From: JAFAXD01 sp051985675
GTDB taxonomy: Bacteria > Pseudomonadota > Alphaproteobacteria > Rhizobiales > Xanthobacteraceae
Length of the DNA: 64,000 bases
Direction: 5' to 3'
Assembly: GCA_051985675.1 (NCBI GenBank)
Contig: JBPYFJ010000088.1
Coordinates: 26,448-90,447, forward strand
Shown here: positions 26,423 to 34,785 of the stretch, one piece after another
Layout: each line of letters starts with the position of its first letter
Numbering within the stretch: position 1 is the first letter of the stretch
The notes under the pieces: generated by a model
Told to the model about the DNA's origin: nothing
The model's database searches: none
Seen by the model: the letters and a program-made list of their open reading frames with translations, nothing else
Translations under genes and position numbers: made by a program

Positions 26423-27367
26423 ATGAGCAAGACTGCAGCTACTCGATCACTCGTTTTTGCCGCGGCTTGCATCGAGTTGTTCTCGGCCTCGCACCCCCAT
26501 GCGCAGGCCTCGCCGGATAACCAGTCGCCCTCGGCAGCCTGGTCGACGTTCCTCAACGGCAGCGACGCCAACCTGCAGCCTGACCGGATCGGGATCGACT
26601 ACGAGGAACCCAAGAGCGCGGAGCTACAGCCGCTCCATCATATGCTGATCCGCCGGCACGCTCTCGCGAAGGTCAAGGAGATTTTCAGTCCGCTCCGCCT
26701 GCCCGTCGATGTGACGGTCAGGAACGTTGAATGCGGAGTATCCAACGCCTGGTACCAACGCCCGGTCGTGACCATTTGCTACGAATACGCGAGAGACATC
26801 CTCAAAATGGCGCCGCGCGAGACGTCGCCCGATGGGATCACGCCGGAAGACGCCGTGGTCGGACAGTTTCTCTATACGGCGGCGCATGAAATGGGTCACG
26901 CCGTCTTTGACCTGTTGGACATACCGCTGTTTGGTCGGCCCGAGGACGCTGCCGATGAATTCGCCGCTCACGTGCTGCTGCGGATTGGCAAGGAGGACGC
27001 CCGCAAGCTCGTCGAGGGCGCCGCCTATGCGTACACCGACTATGTGAAGAAACCGACCGTGACCGTGCCGGTGACCGCGTTTGCAGACGTACACGGCGCG
27101 CCCATGCAGCGCTTGTACAATCTCATCTGTATCGCCTACGGGGCCGATCACGACATGTTTGCTGATCTGGTTGGCAGCGGTTTTCTGCCCAAGGAGCGGG
27201 CGCCGAATTGCCAGGTCGAGTTCGGCGAGCTCAATTTTGCATTCCAGCGCCTGATCTACCCGTTCCTCGATGAAAAGCTGCTGAGCGAGGTCTTGAGCAA
27301 GTCATGGGTCCCGCTGCCCAACGCTCGGCCACCGCGCCTGTCTGACATGACTCGCGTCGCGCCCTGA
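26423..27367 (+). CDS. DUF4344-type zinc metallopeptidase, exported
   Basis: A 314-residue protein with an N-terminal signal-like segment and a zinc motif AAHEMGHAVFD (His155-Glu156-x-x-His159). A downstream EDAADEFAAHVLL segment probably supplies the third ligand. This spacing matches the DUF4344 putative metallopeptidases. The domain spans most of the protein (~65-300), with a cysteine pair (VECGVS, TICYEYA) that may form a disulfide. The substrate is unknown. ATG 26423 follows CAGGAGG at ideal spacing. A longer in-frame start at 26318 is unlikely. It is monocistronic by appearance. Confidence 0.82.
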   Translation: MSKTAATRSLVFAAACIELFSASHPHAQASPDNQSPSAAWSTFLNGSDANLQPDRIGIDYEEPKSAELQPLHHMLIRRHALAKVKEIFSPLRLPVDVTVRNVECGVSNAWYQRPVVTICYEYARDILKMAPRETSPDGITPEDAVVGQFLYTAAHEMGHAVFDLLDIPLFGRPEDAADEFAAHVLLRIGKEDARKLVEGAAYAYTDYVKKPTVTVPVTAFADVHGAPMQRLYNLICIAYGADHDMFADLVGSGFLPKERAPNCQVEFGELNFAFQRLIYPFLDEKLLSEVLSKSWVPLPNARPPRLSDMTRVAP

Positions 27368-27602
27368 TGCCCGCAGCGGGGGAAGGCGACATACTGAACA
27401 CCGAGCGCCGGCGCCCACGGCCTCAACCGGCGCGAGCGTGATCACGCCGGGCACGCGCCGCGCCGCGTGGCTCTGAACCAGGCGTGTTCACGGGCAAATG
27501 CTGTGGATAGCGGTGATGATAAGCACGACTTTGGACCGCGCCCTTGCCGGGCGTGACCGGATTTCTACTTTAAGTCAAACAACTTCACCTTTGGAGGACG
27601 CC

Positions 27603-27821
27603 ATGTTTCAAGTGGATCCATGGGAGAAGGCAGCGGAGTGCGAAAGGGCACGGAGGCTCACGCTCGATCCGTTACACCGCGAAAATCTGACCAACATCCG
27701 CGAGTTCTGGATTTCATTAGCGCATCAGCGGAGGTTCTTGAGCGAACGAGAGTTCGCCACGGAGGTCGAAGCAATTGGCCGCCTTCACGCCACACTTAGC
27801 GCCCCAACCGTAGCTCGTTGA
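27603..27821 (+). CDS. Small conserved protein of unknown function
   Basis: A 72-residue soluble protein beginning MFQVDPWEKAAECERA, helical and rich in Arg/Glu, with IREFWISLAHQRRF in the middle. Small proteins with this DPWxKAxEC...WxxLA pattern occur in Bradyrhizobium as unannotated genes (from memory). ATG 27603 has TTGGAGGACGCC directly upstream, a strong ribosome site; the longer frame from 27498 lacks one. No function can be inferred. Confidence 0.65.
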   Translation: MFQVDPWEKAAECERARRLTLDPLHRENLTNIREFWISLAHQRRFLSEREFATEVEAIGRLHATLSAPTVAR

Positions 27822-27865
27822 TATCCACGCTGCGCCGCAATAACTCCGCGGTTGCGATGACGACC

Positions 27866-28822
27866 CTATGACGTTGCCTTGGTGGGGTGCACGAGCTTCT
27901 TCTCGATCATGACGTGGATTCCCTTCGAGCCGTTGACCGCCTGGGTGACGCGCAGGTCGGCGGCGAGGCTGCACAGCGTGTAAGCATCCTCGCGCGAGAG
28001 GTTCGCCTTTTCGCCCAAGAGCACGATCATGTCGCGCAGCGCCAGCACGCTGCACTGGTCGAGGTCCGGATCCATCCCCATGGTGATGTAGTGCGTCGGC
28101 GTTTCGGCGCGCGGATAGGTGAAGCGCAGGTCGTTGCGCGCGATGAACTGAAATTTGCCCTGCAGCGCGGTCTCGATCGCGGTGACACAGACTTCGCCGT
28201 CGCCTTGCACGCCGTGGCCATCGCCGCAGGAGAACAGCGCGCCTTCGCGAAATACCGGCAGGTAGAGCGTGGCGCCGGCCACCAGCTCCTTGTTGTCGAG
28301 ATTGCCGCCCATCGCGCGCGGCACGATCGAGGTGATGCGTCCCCACGGCAGCGGCGGTGCAACCCCCATGACGCCGAAGAACGGTGCGAGCTTGAGCTCG
28401 AGGCCCCACGGCAACGCGCCGGTCATGCGCGCCCGGTCGAGCGGAATGATGATGTTGCGCGGCTCGTCGAAGTCGTCGGGCAGCGCGCCGGCGAGCGGAC
28501 GGATCACGTTGTAGCCCCACTCCTGACGCAGCTGCACGTCGAGAATGCGCACCTCGAGCACGTGCCCGGGCGTCGCGCCTTCGACGTAGATCGGGCCGGT
28601 CAGGATGTGCGGCCCGGGGCCGCGCGCGCTCTTGGCGTGGATCTCCGCGAGCTCCGGCGGAATCTGAAACTTGTCGGGATCGGGCAGGAACTCGGGGTTG
28701 CCCGACACGCACTCCACCGTGACCTCGTCGCCGCTCTTCGCCGTGAGAACGGGCTTAAGCTTCGCATCGAAGAACCCCCAGTGGCAGGTCGCCGGGCCGG
28801 CTTTGAGATGGTGGTGCGTCAC
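27866..28822 (-). CDS. Acetamidase/formamidase family protein
   Basis: A 318-residue hydrolase of the FmdA/AmdA family, which releases ammonia from formamide, acetamide or related short amides. Recognisable blocks are GPGPHILTGPIYVEGATPGHVLEV, PPLPWGRITSIVPRAMGGNLDNKEL, LYLPVFREGALFSCGDGHGVQGDGEVCVTAIE and THYITMGMDPDLD. The conserved His/Asp/Glu cluster (GDGHGVQGDGEV) is intact. The start is GTG 28822. No amide transporter or nitrogen regulator is adjacent. It converges with the small protein at 27.6-27.8 kb. Confidence 0.9.
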   Translation of the reverse strand: MTHHHLKAGPATCHWGFFDAKLKPVLTAKSGDEVTVECVSGNPEFLPDPDKFQIPPELAEIHAKSARGPGPHILTGPIYVEGATPGHVLEVRILDVQLRQEWGYNVIRPLAGALPDDFDEPRNIIIPLDRARMTGALPWGLELKLAPFFGVMGVAPPLPWGRITSIVPRAMGGNLDNKELVAGATLYLPVFREGALFSCGDGHGVQGDGEVCVTAIETALQGKFQFIARNDLRFTYPRAETPTHYITMGMDPDLDQCSVLALRDMIVLLGEKANLSREDAYTLCSLAADLRVTQAVNGSKGIHVMIEKKLVHPTKATS

Positions 28823-28875
28823 CGCGGGTATCCCTTTCCCGAAAGAGCCCTCATGACTATAGCGCTAGGGCGGCA

Positions 28876-29136
28876 CTAGGCTTTAGCCAAGGCCAAAATC
28901 AGCAGCGATGCAATGAACGTGCACATCGCCACTATGCCCAACATCGCGGCCCCATACGCCGCGTTGGGCGATTGCGCCAGGCGCAGACCGAGCGCTGCCG
29001 CAGCCGTGGCCGGTAAGGGCTGATGCGCCTCAAACGGCTGTTCCTGGCTGAACGTCGGTGGAGTCCCGCTGGAAATGCTCTGTAGGCCGCACGGGGAGGG
29101 GTTCGCGCGATCCGCGGCGGGAAGCTTCAGGCGCAA
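28876..29136 (-). CDS. Possible small membrane protein
   Basis: An open frame of 86 residues with a plausible C-terminal membrane helix (AAMLGIVAMCTFIASLLILALAKA) preceded by a hydrophilic alanine/proline-rich stretch. The only in-frame start for the full length is TTG, and no ribosome site is evident, so the N-terminus is doubtful. It fills an otherwise empty ~430-base interval. The hydrophobic helix argues for a real protein; nothing else does. Confidence 0.35.
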   Translation of the reverse strand: MRLKLPAADRANPSPCGLQSISSGTPPTFSQEQPFEAHQPLPATAAAALGLRLAQSPNAAYGAAMLGIVAMCTFIASLLILALAKA

Positions 29137-29226
29137 TGCTGCACGCTATCAAACCGACATACGTTTTGCTTATGGATTGTCAATGCACTTCCGCTGCGGC
29201 CATACCCTGATCAAGTCCGGGCAGGC

Positions 29227-29266
29227 CCTTCGAGACGCCGCGCGGCGCGCGGCTCTTCAGGAATTC
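29227..29266. repeat. Partial copy of the CCTTCGAGACG palindromic repeat at the end of rsmD
   Basis: The sequence CCCTTCGAGACGCCGCG ... CGCGGCTCTTCAGG matches the ends of the repeat at 32738-32786. It overlaps the last bases of rsmD, so the rsmD stop codon lies inside the repeat. Confidence 0.55.
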
Positions 29267-29820
29267 CCTGCTCGTCGCAAAAACACCAGTTCGGTATCGC
29301 CATAGTCGCGCCGCTCCAGCTCTTCGTATCCCTCGGGCGCGGCGAAGGCCGCGTCCGCCGCTTCCTCGACCACAGCGAGCGCATCGGGCGCGAGCCACCC
29401 GCCGGCGCGCGCCGCGGTCAGCGCAGCTTCCGCCAGGCGCCTGCCATAAGGCGGGTCGAGGAATGCGAGCGTGAAGGGCTCGAGCGGATGTACGGGCCCG
29501 AGCTTGGTCGCATCGCGACGGAAGATGCGGGTGACGCCGCCGCGGCCCAGCGCCTCGACGTTGGCGCGCAACAGCGCGCGCGCCTCGGCGCCATCGTCAA
29601 TAAACAGAACGAATGCGGCGCCGCGCGAGGAGGCCTCGAGCCCGAGGGCGCCGGTTCCGGCGAAGAGATCGAGCACGCGCGCGCCGGTGACGGGATCGCT
29701 GTAGCTGTGCGCCAGGATGTTGAACAACGTCTCGCGCAGACGATCGGCGGTCGGACGGATCGCGTCGGAACGGGGCGAGACCAGCGTCCGGCCGCGCAGG
29801 GTCCCGCCGACGATGCGCAT
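29257..29820 (-). CDS. rsmD: 16S rRNA (guanine-966-N2)-methyltransferase
   Basis: A 187-residue SAM-dependent methyltransferase. It has the RsmD N-terminus MRIVGGTLRGRTL with IRPTADRLRETLFNIL, the SAM motif VLDLFAGTGALGLEASSRG and the catalytic DPPYGRRLAE. It modifies G966 in the 30S head. Its ATG shares one base with the stop of rluB, so the two are translated from one mRNA; this pairing is standard in alphaproteobacteria. The 3' end runs into a palindromic repeat, which may have trimmed or replaced the last codons. Confidence 0.95.
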   Translation of the reverse strand: MRIVGGTLRGRTLVSPRSDAIRPTADRLRETLFNILAHSYSDPVTGARVLDLFAGTGALGLEASSRGAAFVLFIDDGAEARALLRANVEALGRGGVTRIFRRDATKLGPVHPLEPFTLAFLDPPYGRRLAEAALTAARAGGWLAPDALAVVEEAADAAFAAPEGYEELERRDYGDTELVFLRRAGNS

Positions 29821-31055
29821 CAGTGCTCGCGCGGGCGCGACGGGCGCGGGCCGGATCGCCGGTCAAATCCGCGTCGCGTGCGCGTGCGGGCGCGCGGAGA
29901 CTGCGCGTCTCGCTGGCGTGATTTCCCATGCGCGCGCGTGTCGGCTTTTGGTTTGTTGCCGACGCGAACCACGGTGACCTTGCGGCCCTTGCGGTCGGAA
30001 AAAACACCGGTCTCGCCCTTGTCATGGTGCGCGCGCGCTTGGCGCTCCGCGCGCGTGCCGCGAAACTTGCCGCGCACCGGTTTGCCTTCGTCGCGCCAAA
30101 CGTGGTCGCGGCCACGGTGGCGCTTTCGGGGTTTGTCCTGCTTGCGTTCGCCGGAGCTCGGCTGGTCGGAACGAAACCGTGGCCGGGCATCGCGCTCGCC
30201 TTTGTCGCGACTCGGTCTCGTGCGCCGGTCGTCTCGCCGGTGCGGCGCAGGTACGTCATCGGCGGCCGGCCGCGAAGCAATCGGCCCGGAAAACTCGGCG
30301 CCGGCCGCAGCCGCGATCCGCGCGCCGAGCTGCTCGCGCAGATGCCGGGTCGCGATTTCCTCGATCGCGCCCTCGGGCAGCTCGCCCAGCTGGAACGGCC
30401 CGTAGGACACGCGGATCAGGCGGTTGACCGCTAAGCCGAGCGCACCCAGCACGTTGCGCACCTCGCGGTTCTTGCCCTCGCGCATCGCAAAGGTGATCCA
30501 AACGTTGCTGCCCTGCGGCCGGTCGAGCGTCGCCTCGATCGATCCATAGTGCACGCCCTCAACCGTGATGCCGTCGCGCAATTGGGCGAGCTGGTCGGGT
30601 GTGACGGTGCCGTGGGCACGCACCCGATAGCGCCGCAGCCAACCGGTCTCCGGCAGCTCGAGGGTGCGGGCGAGACCGCCGTCGTTGGTCAGCAGCAGCA
30701 GGCCCTCGCTGTTGATATCGAGCCGCCCCACGCTGATCAGCCGGGGAAGATGCTTGGGCAGCGCCGCGAAGATGGTCGGCCGGCCCTCCGGATCGGCGTT
30801 GGTGGTCACGAGGCCGCGCGGCTTGTGATACAGGAAAAGCCGCGTGCGCTCGCGCTGCGGCAGCGGCTCGCCGTCGACGGTGATGCGGTCCTCGGCGCTG
30901 ACGTCGAGCGCGGGCGATGAGATCACCTGGCCGTTGACGGCGACGCGGCCCGCCGCAATCCACGCTTCGGCTTGGCGGCGCGAGCACAGACCGGCACGCG
31001 CGATCGTCTTGGCGATGCGCTCGCCGCCGTTGCCTGTGCGCTGCCGCTCGTTCAT
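29820..31055 (-). CDS. rluB: 23S rRNA pseudouridine synthase, RluB/RsuA family
   Basis: A 411-residue enzyme. An S4 RNA-binding domain (ERIAKTIARAGLCSRRQAEAWI) precedes the synthase domain with catalytic Asp in VGRLDINSEGLLLLTND. Family blocks RRYRVRAHG, EGKNREVRNVLGAL and RVSYGPFQLG follow. The last ~160 residues are a highly basic Arg/Lys/Asp tail, common in alphaproteobacterial members and probably RNA-binding. Start ATG 31055 gives MNERQRTG; longer frames are unlikely. It is divergent from tadA with a 41-base gap. Confidence 0.92.
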   Translation of the reverse strand: MNERQRTGNGGERIAKTIARAGLCSRRQAEAWIAAGRVAVNGQVISSPALDVSAEDRITVDGEPLPQRERTRLFLYHKPRGLVTTNADPEGRPTIFAALPKHLPRLISVGRLDINSEGLLLLTNDGGLARTLELPETGWLRRYRVRAHGTVTPDQLAQLRDGITVEGVHYGSIEATLDRPQGSNVWITFAMREGKNREVRNVLGALGLAVNRLIRVSYGPFQLGELPEGAIEEIATRHLREQLGARIAAAAGAEFSGPIASRPAADDVPAPHRRDDRRTRPSRDKGERDARPRFRSDQPSSGERKQDKPRKRHRGRDHVWRDEGKPVRGKFRGTRAERQARAHHDKGETGVFSDRKGRKVTVVRVGNKPKADTRAHGKSRQRDAQSPRARTRTRRGFDRRSGPRPSRPREH

Positions 31056-31096
31056 ACGACCGGTTCTATCGAGCCGCGAATACCGGAGGCAAGGGC

Positions 31097-31555
31097 ATGT
31101 CCGATCGGTCGTCCGAGCCGTCGCCCATGCAGGTCGCACTCGCCGAGGCAGCCACCGCGGCGGCCGGCGGCGAGGTGCCGGTCGGCTGCGTGATTGCGCG
31201 GGGCGGGACCATCATCGCGACGGCGCGCAACCGCACGATCGCCGATCGCGATCCGACCGCGCACGCCGAGATGCTGGCGATCCGCGCCGCGGCGCGCGCC
31301 CTCGGCAGCGAACGGCTTACCGATTGCGATCTCTACGTCACGCTTGAGCCGTGCGCGATGTGCGCGGCCGCGATTGCGTTTGCGCGCATCCGGCGGCTCT
31401 ATTACGGCGCGCCCGATCCGAAGGGCGGTGCGGTCGAGAACGGCGTGCGTTTCTTCGCCTCGCCGACCTGCCATCACCGGCCGGACGTCTATGCCGGCAT
31501 CGGCGAGGCGGAGGCGGCGGCGCTGCTCACGAAGTTCTTTCGGGCACGGCGCTAA
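31097..31555 (+). CDS. tadA: tRNA adenosine(34) deaminase
   Basis: A 152-residue zinc deaminase that makes inosine at the wobble position of tRNA-Arg(ACG). Zinc ligands and the proton shuttle are intact: His56-Ala-Glu58 (PTAHAEML) and Cys86/Cys89 (EPCAMCAAA). Other blocks are GGEVPVGCVIA and IRRLYYGAPDPKGGAV. The length is normal. It is divergent from rluB, an arrangement common in Hyphomicrobiales. Confidence 0.96.
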   Translation: MSDRSSEPSPMQVALAEAATAAAGGEVPVGCVIARGGTIIATARNRTIADRDPTAHAEMLAIRAAARALGSERLTDCDLYVTLEPCAMCAAAIAFARIRRLYYGAPDPKGGAVENGVRFFASPTCHHRPDVYAGIGEAEAAALLTKFFRARR

Positions 31556-31561
31556 CGGCGC

Positions 31562-32644
31562 TCATGCGCCGGCGTCCCGCGCAAACGCCCAGGCTTTTTC
31601 CGCCAGCGGGCGCACCATGATGGCACGGGCGGCGGCGTGCTCGCTGGTGGCGGTGCCGTCGCGCACGCGCCCGACGATCCCCTGCACGATCGCGGCCAGC
31701 CGGAAGAAGTTGTAGGCGAGGTAGACCGGAAGATGCGGCCGCGGATCGAGCCCGGTGCGGGCCGCGTAGGCGTCGACGTACTCCTCGAGCGTGGGAAGGC
31801 CGAGCGCCGCAAAATCGAACCCGACCAGCGAGCCGGTGTCGGCGCCGGTCTCCGAGCGCGGCATCTCCCATTGCATCAGATGATAGGAAAAATCCGCCAG
31901 CGGATCGCCGAGCGTTGCGAGCTCCCAATCGAGCACCGCAAGGATTTTTGCGTCATGCCGCGCCAGCACCATGTTGTCGAGTCGGTAGTCGCCGTGAACG
32001 ATGCGCACGGGCGCCGGGGGCGGCAGGTGCTCCGGCAGCCAGCGCATCAGCGCCTCCATCTCGTCGACCTCTTGCGTCATCGAGGCACGGTATTGCTTCG
32101 ACCAACGGTCGACCTGGCGGGCGACGTAGTTCTCGCCGCGCCCGAAATCCGCTAGACCGATCGCCGCCGGATCGAACGTATGCAGCCGCGCCAGCGTCGC
32201 GTTCATCGCGTCATAGACGGCCGCGCGCTCGATCGGGCTCGCGCCCGGCATGTGCGGCTCCCAGATCACGCGGCCGTCGGCGTAGCCCATGACGTAGAAC
32301 GGAGTGCCGACGATGCTGTCATCGGCGCAATAGATCACCGGTTCGGCAACCGGAAAGCCCTGTGGGTGGAGCGCCGAGATCGCGCGGAACTCGCGGTCGA
32401 CCGCGTGCGCGGACGGCAACAACTTGCCGGGCGGTTTGCGGCGGAGCACATAGCGCCGCGCCGGCGTCGTCAGCAGATAGGTCGGGTTCGACTGGCCGCC
32501 CTTGAACTGGCTGACCGTCAGCGGGCCGGCAAAGCCGCGCACGTGCGCCGTCAGATAGGCCGCAAGCCGCGCCGCATCGAAGCGCAGCGGATCGGCGACC
32601 TCCTTGGTTCCGCTGAACGCGACTTGCCGTTCGATCTTGGGCAT
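31562..32644 (-). CDS. Phosphotransferase (APH family), ACAD-associated type
   Basis: A 360-residue kinase-fold protein: a nucleotide loop region KGGQSNPTYLL, catalytic loop IVHGDYRLDNMVL and metal motif ILAVLDWELATLGDPLADFSY. This version is the type often fused to or encoded beside acyl-CoA dehydrogenases and thought to phosphorylate hydroxy-acyl compounds (family knowledge); no such dehydrogenase is nearby. I start it at ATG 32644. The open frame continues 33 codons upstream, but those bases lie in a palindromic repeat and are not coding. It converges with tadA (six-base gap). Confidence 0.85.
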   Translation of the reverse strand: MPKIERQVAFSGTKEVADPLRFDAARLAAYLTAHVRGFAGPLTVSQFKGGQSNPTYLLTTPARRYVLRRKPPGKLLPSAHAVDREFRAISALHPQGFPVAEPVIYCADDSIVGTPFYVMGYADGRVIWEPHMPGASPIERAAVYDAMNATLARLHTFDPAAIGLADFGRGENYVARQVDRWSKQYRASMTQEVDEMEALMRWLPEHLPPPAPVRIVHGDYRLDNMVLARHDAKILAVLDWELATLGDPLADFSYHLMQWEMPRSETGADTGSLVGFDFAALGLPTLEEYVDAYAARTGLDPRPHLPVYLAYNFFRLAAIVQGIVGRVRDGTATSEHAAARAIMVRPLAEKAWAFARDAGA

Positions 32645-32667
32645 CGGGCGCGCGGTTTTTTCTGCGG

Positions 32668-32786
32668 CCTCGTCCTGAGGAGCCTGAGCGAAGCGAGGGC
32701 GTCTCGAAGGACGGCCACGGGTGAGGGCGTTCCTCTTGGCCATCCTTCGAGACGCACGGCCTGCGGCCGTGCTCCTCAGGATGAGG
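32668..32786. repeat. Two inverted copies of the CCTTCGAGACG / CTCCTCAGGATGAGG repeat
   Basis: Copy one (32668-32715) runs CCTCGTCCTGAGGAG ... CGTCTCGAAGGACGGCC. Copy two (32738-32786) runs GGCCATCCTTCGAGACG ... GCTCCTCAGGATGAGG. They are in opposite orientation with 22 bases between and can fold on each other. This is a widespread intergenic repeat in Bradyrhizobium and Rhodopseudomonas (established). It separates the phosphotransferase from the aldo/keto reductase. Confidence 0.8.
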
Positions 32787-32788
32787 TC

Positions 32789-33781
32789 CTACAAATAGAC
32801 GCTCTTCATCTGCGCTTCGGGGTAGCGCGTGCCGGCGGCGGCGCCCGCGGGGATCGCTTCGGCGATGCGGGCGATCTGGTCGACGCTCAATTGCACCTTG
32901 AGCGCGCCGATATTTTCCTCGACGCGCGCCAGCCGCTTCGTACCGGGAATTGGAATCACATCGGGGCCCTGCGCCAACAGCCAGGCCAACACGAGCTGCG
33001 CTTGCGTGCAGCCGATCTCGAGTGCGATTGCTTCGATGTGGGCGACCAGATCGCGGTTCCGGATGAGGTTGTCACCGGAGAAACGCGGGTGGCGCGCGCG
33101 CGGATCATCCTTGGCGAGTTGCTTGGGCTCCGCGCTGGTGGCGGTGAGCAGCCCGCGTCCGAGCGGCGAATAGGCGACGAGCGAAATCCCGAGCGTGCGT
33201 GTCGCCGCCCGCGCTTCTTCGGCCTCGGTGCGGTAGAGCAGCGAATATTCGTTCTGCACCGCCGCGATCGGATGCACCTTGTGGGCGCGGCGGATGGTGT
33301 CGGGCTTGGCCTCGCTCAGGCCGAGCGCGCGCACCTTGCCCTGCGCCACGAGCTTCGCCATGGCCCCGACCGTGTCCTCGATCGGGACGTTGGGATCGAT
33401 GCGGTGCTGATAGTAGAGATCGATCACCTCGACCCCGAGCCGCTTGAGGCTCGCCTCGCAGGCGACCGCCACATATTCGGGCCGGCCGTCGGCATATTTG
33501 CCGTCCTTGCCGCCCATGTTGCCGAACTTGGTCGCGAGCACGATCCGATCGCGCCGGCCCGCGATGGCGCGGCCGACCACCTGCTCGTTGTGGCCCCAGC
33601 CGTACATATCGGCGGTGTCGATCAGAGTCACGCCGCGATCGATCACGGCGCGGATCAGCGCGACGCCGGCCTCGTCGTCGCTCGGCCCGTACACGCCGGA
33701 GAGCGACATGCAGCCGAACCCGAGCGCCGAGACCTCGATGCCGCTCGCGCCAAGCTTTCGTTTAGGGAGTTGGTTGGCCAT
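32789..33781 (-). CDS. Aldo/keto reductase
   Basis: A 330-residue NADPH-dependent oxidoreductase with TIM-barrel AKR motifs. The catalytic tetrad is visible as LIDTADMYGWGHNE (Asp and Tyr), VLATKFG (Lys) and LYYQHRIDPN (His). The cofactor segment IPIPGTKRLARVEENIGAL is present near the C-terminus. It is of the YajO/AKR11-13 type used for general aldehyde reduction. The stop sits three bases from a palindromic repeat. The substrate is not inferable. Confidence 0.9.
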   Translation of the reverse strand: MANQLPKRKLGASGIEVSALGFGCMSLSGVYGPSDDEAGVALIRAVIDRGVTLIDTADMYGWGHNEQVVGRAIAGRRDRIVLATKFGNMGGKDGKYADGRPEYVAVACEASLKRLGVEVIDLYYQHRIDPNVPIEDTVGAMAKLVAQGKVRALGLSEAKPDTIRRAHKVHPIAAVQNEYSLLYRTEAEEARAATRTLGISLVAYSPLGRGLLTATSAEPKQLAKDDPRARHPRFSGDNLIRNRDLVAHIEAIALEIGCTQAQLVLAWLLAQGPDVIPIPGTKRLARVEENIGALKVQLSVDQIARIAEAIPAGAAAGTRYPEAQMKSVYL

Positions 33782-33831
33782 GGGCGCCTCCAGATTTGTC
33801 GAGTTGTCGTTCTAACATTCGGAGCTTGGTC

Positions 33832-33872
33832 CGTCATTCCGGGCCCGGGTGCGCTCGGGCACGGAATGACGA
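33832..33872. repeat. Palindromic repeat (CGTCATTCCG family)
   Basis: Arms CGTCATTCCG / CGGAATGACG surround a GC-rich loop between the dehalogenase and aldo/keto reductase genes. This hairpin type is common between genes in Hyphomicrobiales and may act as a terminator-like structure. Confidence 0.6.
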
Positions 33873-33887
33873 CCGCGCGGTCGCTCC

Positions 33888-34784
33888 TCATTGCGTAAAA
33901 AACTCAATCAATGCATTCGCGGTTGCGTCGGGCGCTTCCTCGCACAGGAAGTGCCCGCAGTCGATCGCCGCGCCTTGCACGTTCGCGGCCCACTCGCGCC
34001 ACACCGCGAGCGGATCGAGATCGCGCGGCAGCCCGTTGGCGCCCCACAGCGCCAGCATGGGGCACGCGATCTTGTTGCCGGCCTTGCGGTCCGCCTCGTC
34101 ATAGGCGACGTCGGTCGATTGGCCGGCGCGATAATCCTCGCAGCTCGCGTGGATGCGCAGCGGATCGGTAAACGAGGCGCGGTAGTGCGCGAGTGCGCGC
34201 ACGTCGAACGCGTGATTGTTGCCCGCGAGCCACTTCTCGGTCAGCAGATCGAAGTATTCGTTCGCGGCCTTGCCGATGAGGAGTTCCGGCAAGGGCGCGG
34301 GTTGCGCCAGGAACGTCCAGTGCCACGCGCGCATGGCGAGCTTGGCGTTAAGCGTGTGCCACATCGACCAGGTCGGCACGATGTCGAGCGTGGCGAGCTT
34401 GCTCAGCCGGCCCGGATGATCGAGCGCCAGCCGATAGGCCACCCGCCCGCCGCGATCGTGCCCGGCAAGGCCAAAGCGCGCATGGCCGAGCGCTTCCATG
34501 AGCTCGATCATGACGTTGGCCATGGCGCGCTTGGTGTAGGGCGCGTGATCGCGTTTCGCGTCGGGCACGGCGGACCAGCCGTAACCCGGCAGATCGGGCA
34601 GCACGAGCGTGAAATGGCGCGCCAGCGCCGGCGCCACGCGGTGCCACATCACATGGGTTTGCGGATAGCCGTGCAGACAAAGGAGCGGCGGCCCGTTGCC
34701 GCCCGTGCGAGCGAACATCTTGCCGACGGAGGTTTCGATCCAATGCGACGCAAAGCCGGGAAACAGATCGGCGAGGTCCGACAT
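33888..34784 (-). CDS. Probable fluoroacetate/haloacetate dehalogenase
   Basis: A 298-residue alpha/beta hydrolase very close to the fluoroacetate dehalogenase of Rhodopseudomonas palustris. Blocks include LLCLHGYPQTHVMWHRVAP, LPGYGWSAVP, AGHDRGGRVAYRLALDHPGRL, LDIVPT, WHWTFLAQPAPLPE, CEDYRAG and CGHFLCEEAPD. Residues recalled as catalytic are all present: nucleophile Asp110, Arg111 and Arg114 (carboxylate binding), Asp134, halide-pocket His155, Trp156 and Tyr218, Trp185, and base His278. It should cleave the C-F or C-Cl bond of 2-haloacetates to glycolate. It begins one base after the purD stop, so it is co-transcribed with purD, which is unexpected for a detoxifying enzyme. Substrate range is inference. 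Confidence 0.82.
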   Translation of the reverse strand: MSDLADLFPGFASHWIETSVGKMFARTGGNGPPLLCLHGYPQTHVMWHRVAPALARHFTLVLPDLPGYGWSAVPDAKRDHAPYTKRAMANVMIELMEALGHARFGLAGHDRGGRVAYRLALDHPGRLSKLATLDIVPTWSMWHTLNAKLAMRAWHWTFLAQPAPLPELLIGKAANEYFDLLTEKWLAGNNHAFDVRALAHYRASFTDPLRIHASCEDYRAGQSTDVAYDEADRKAGNKIACPMLALWGANGLPRDLDPLAVWREWAANVQGAAIDCGHFLCEEAPDATANALIEFFTQ

Positions 34785-34785
34785 G

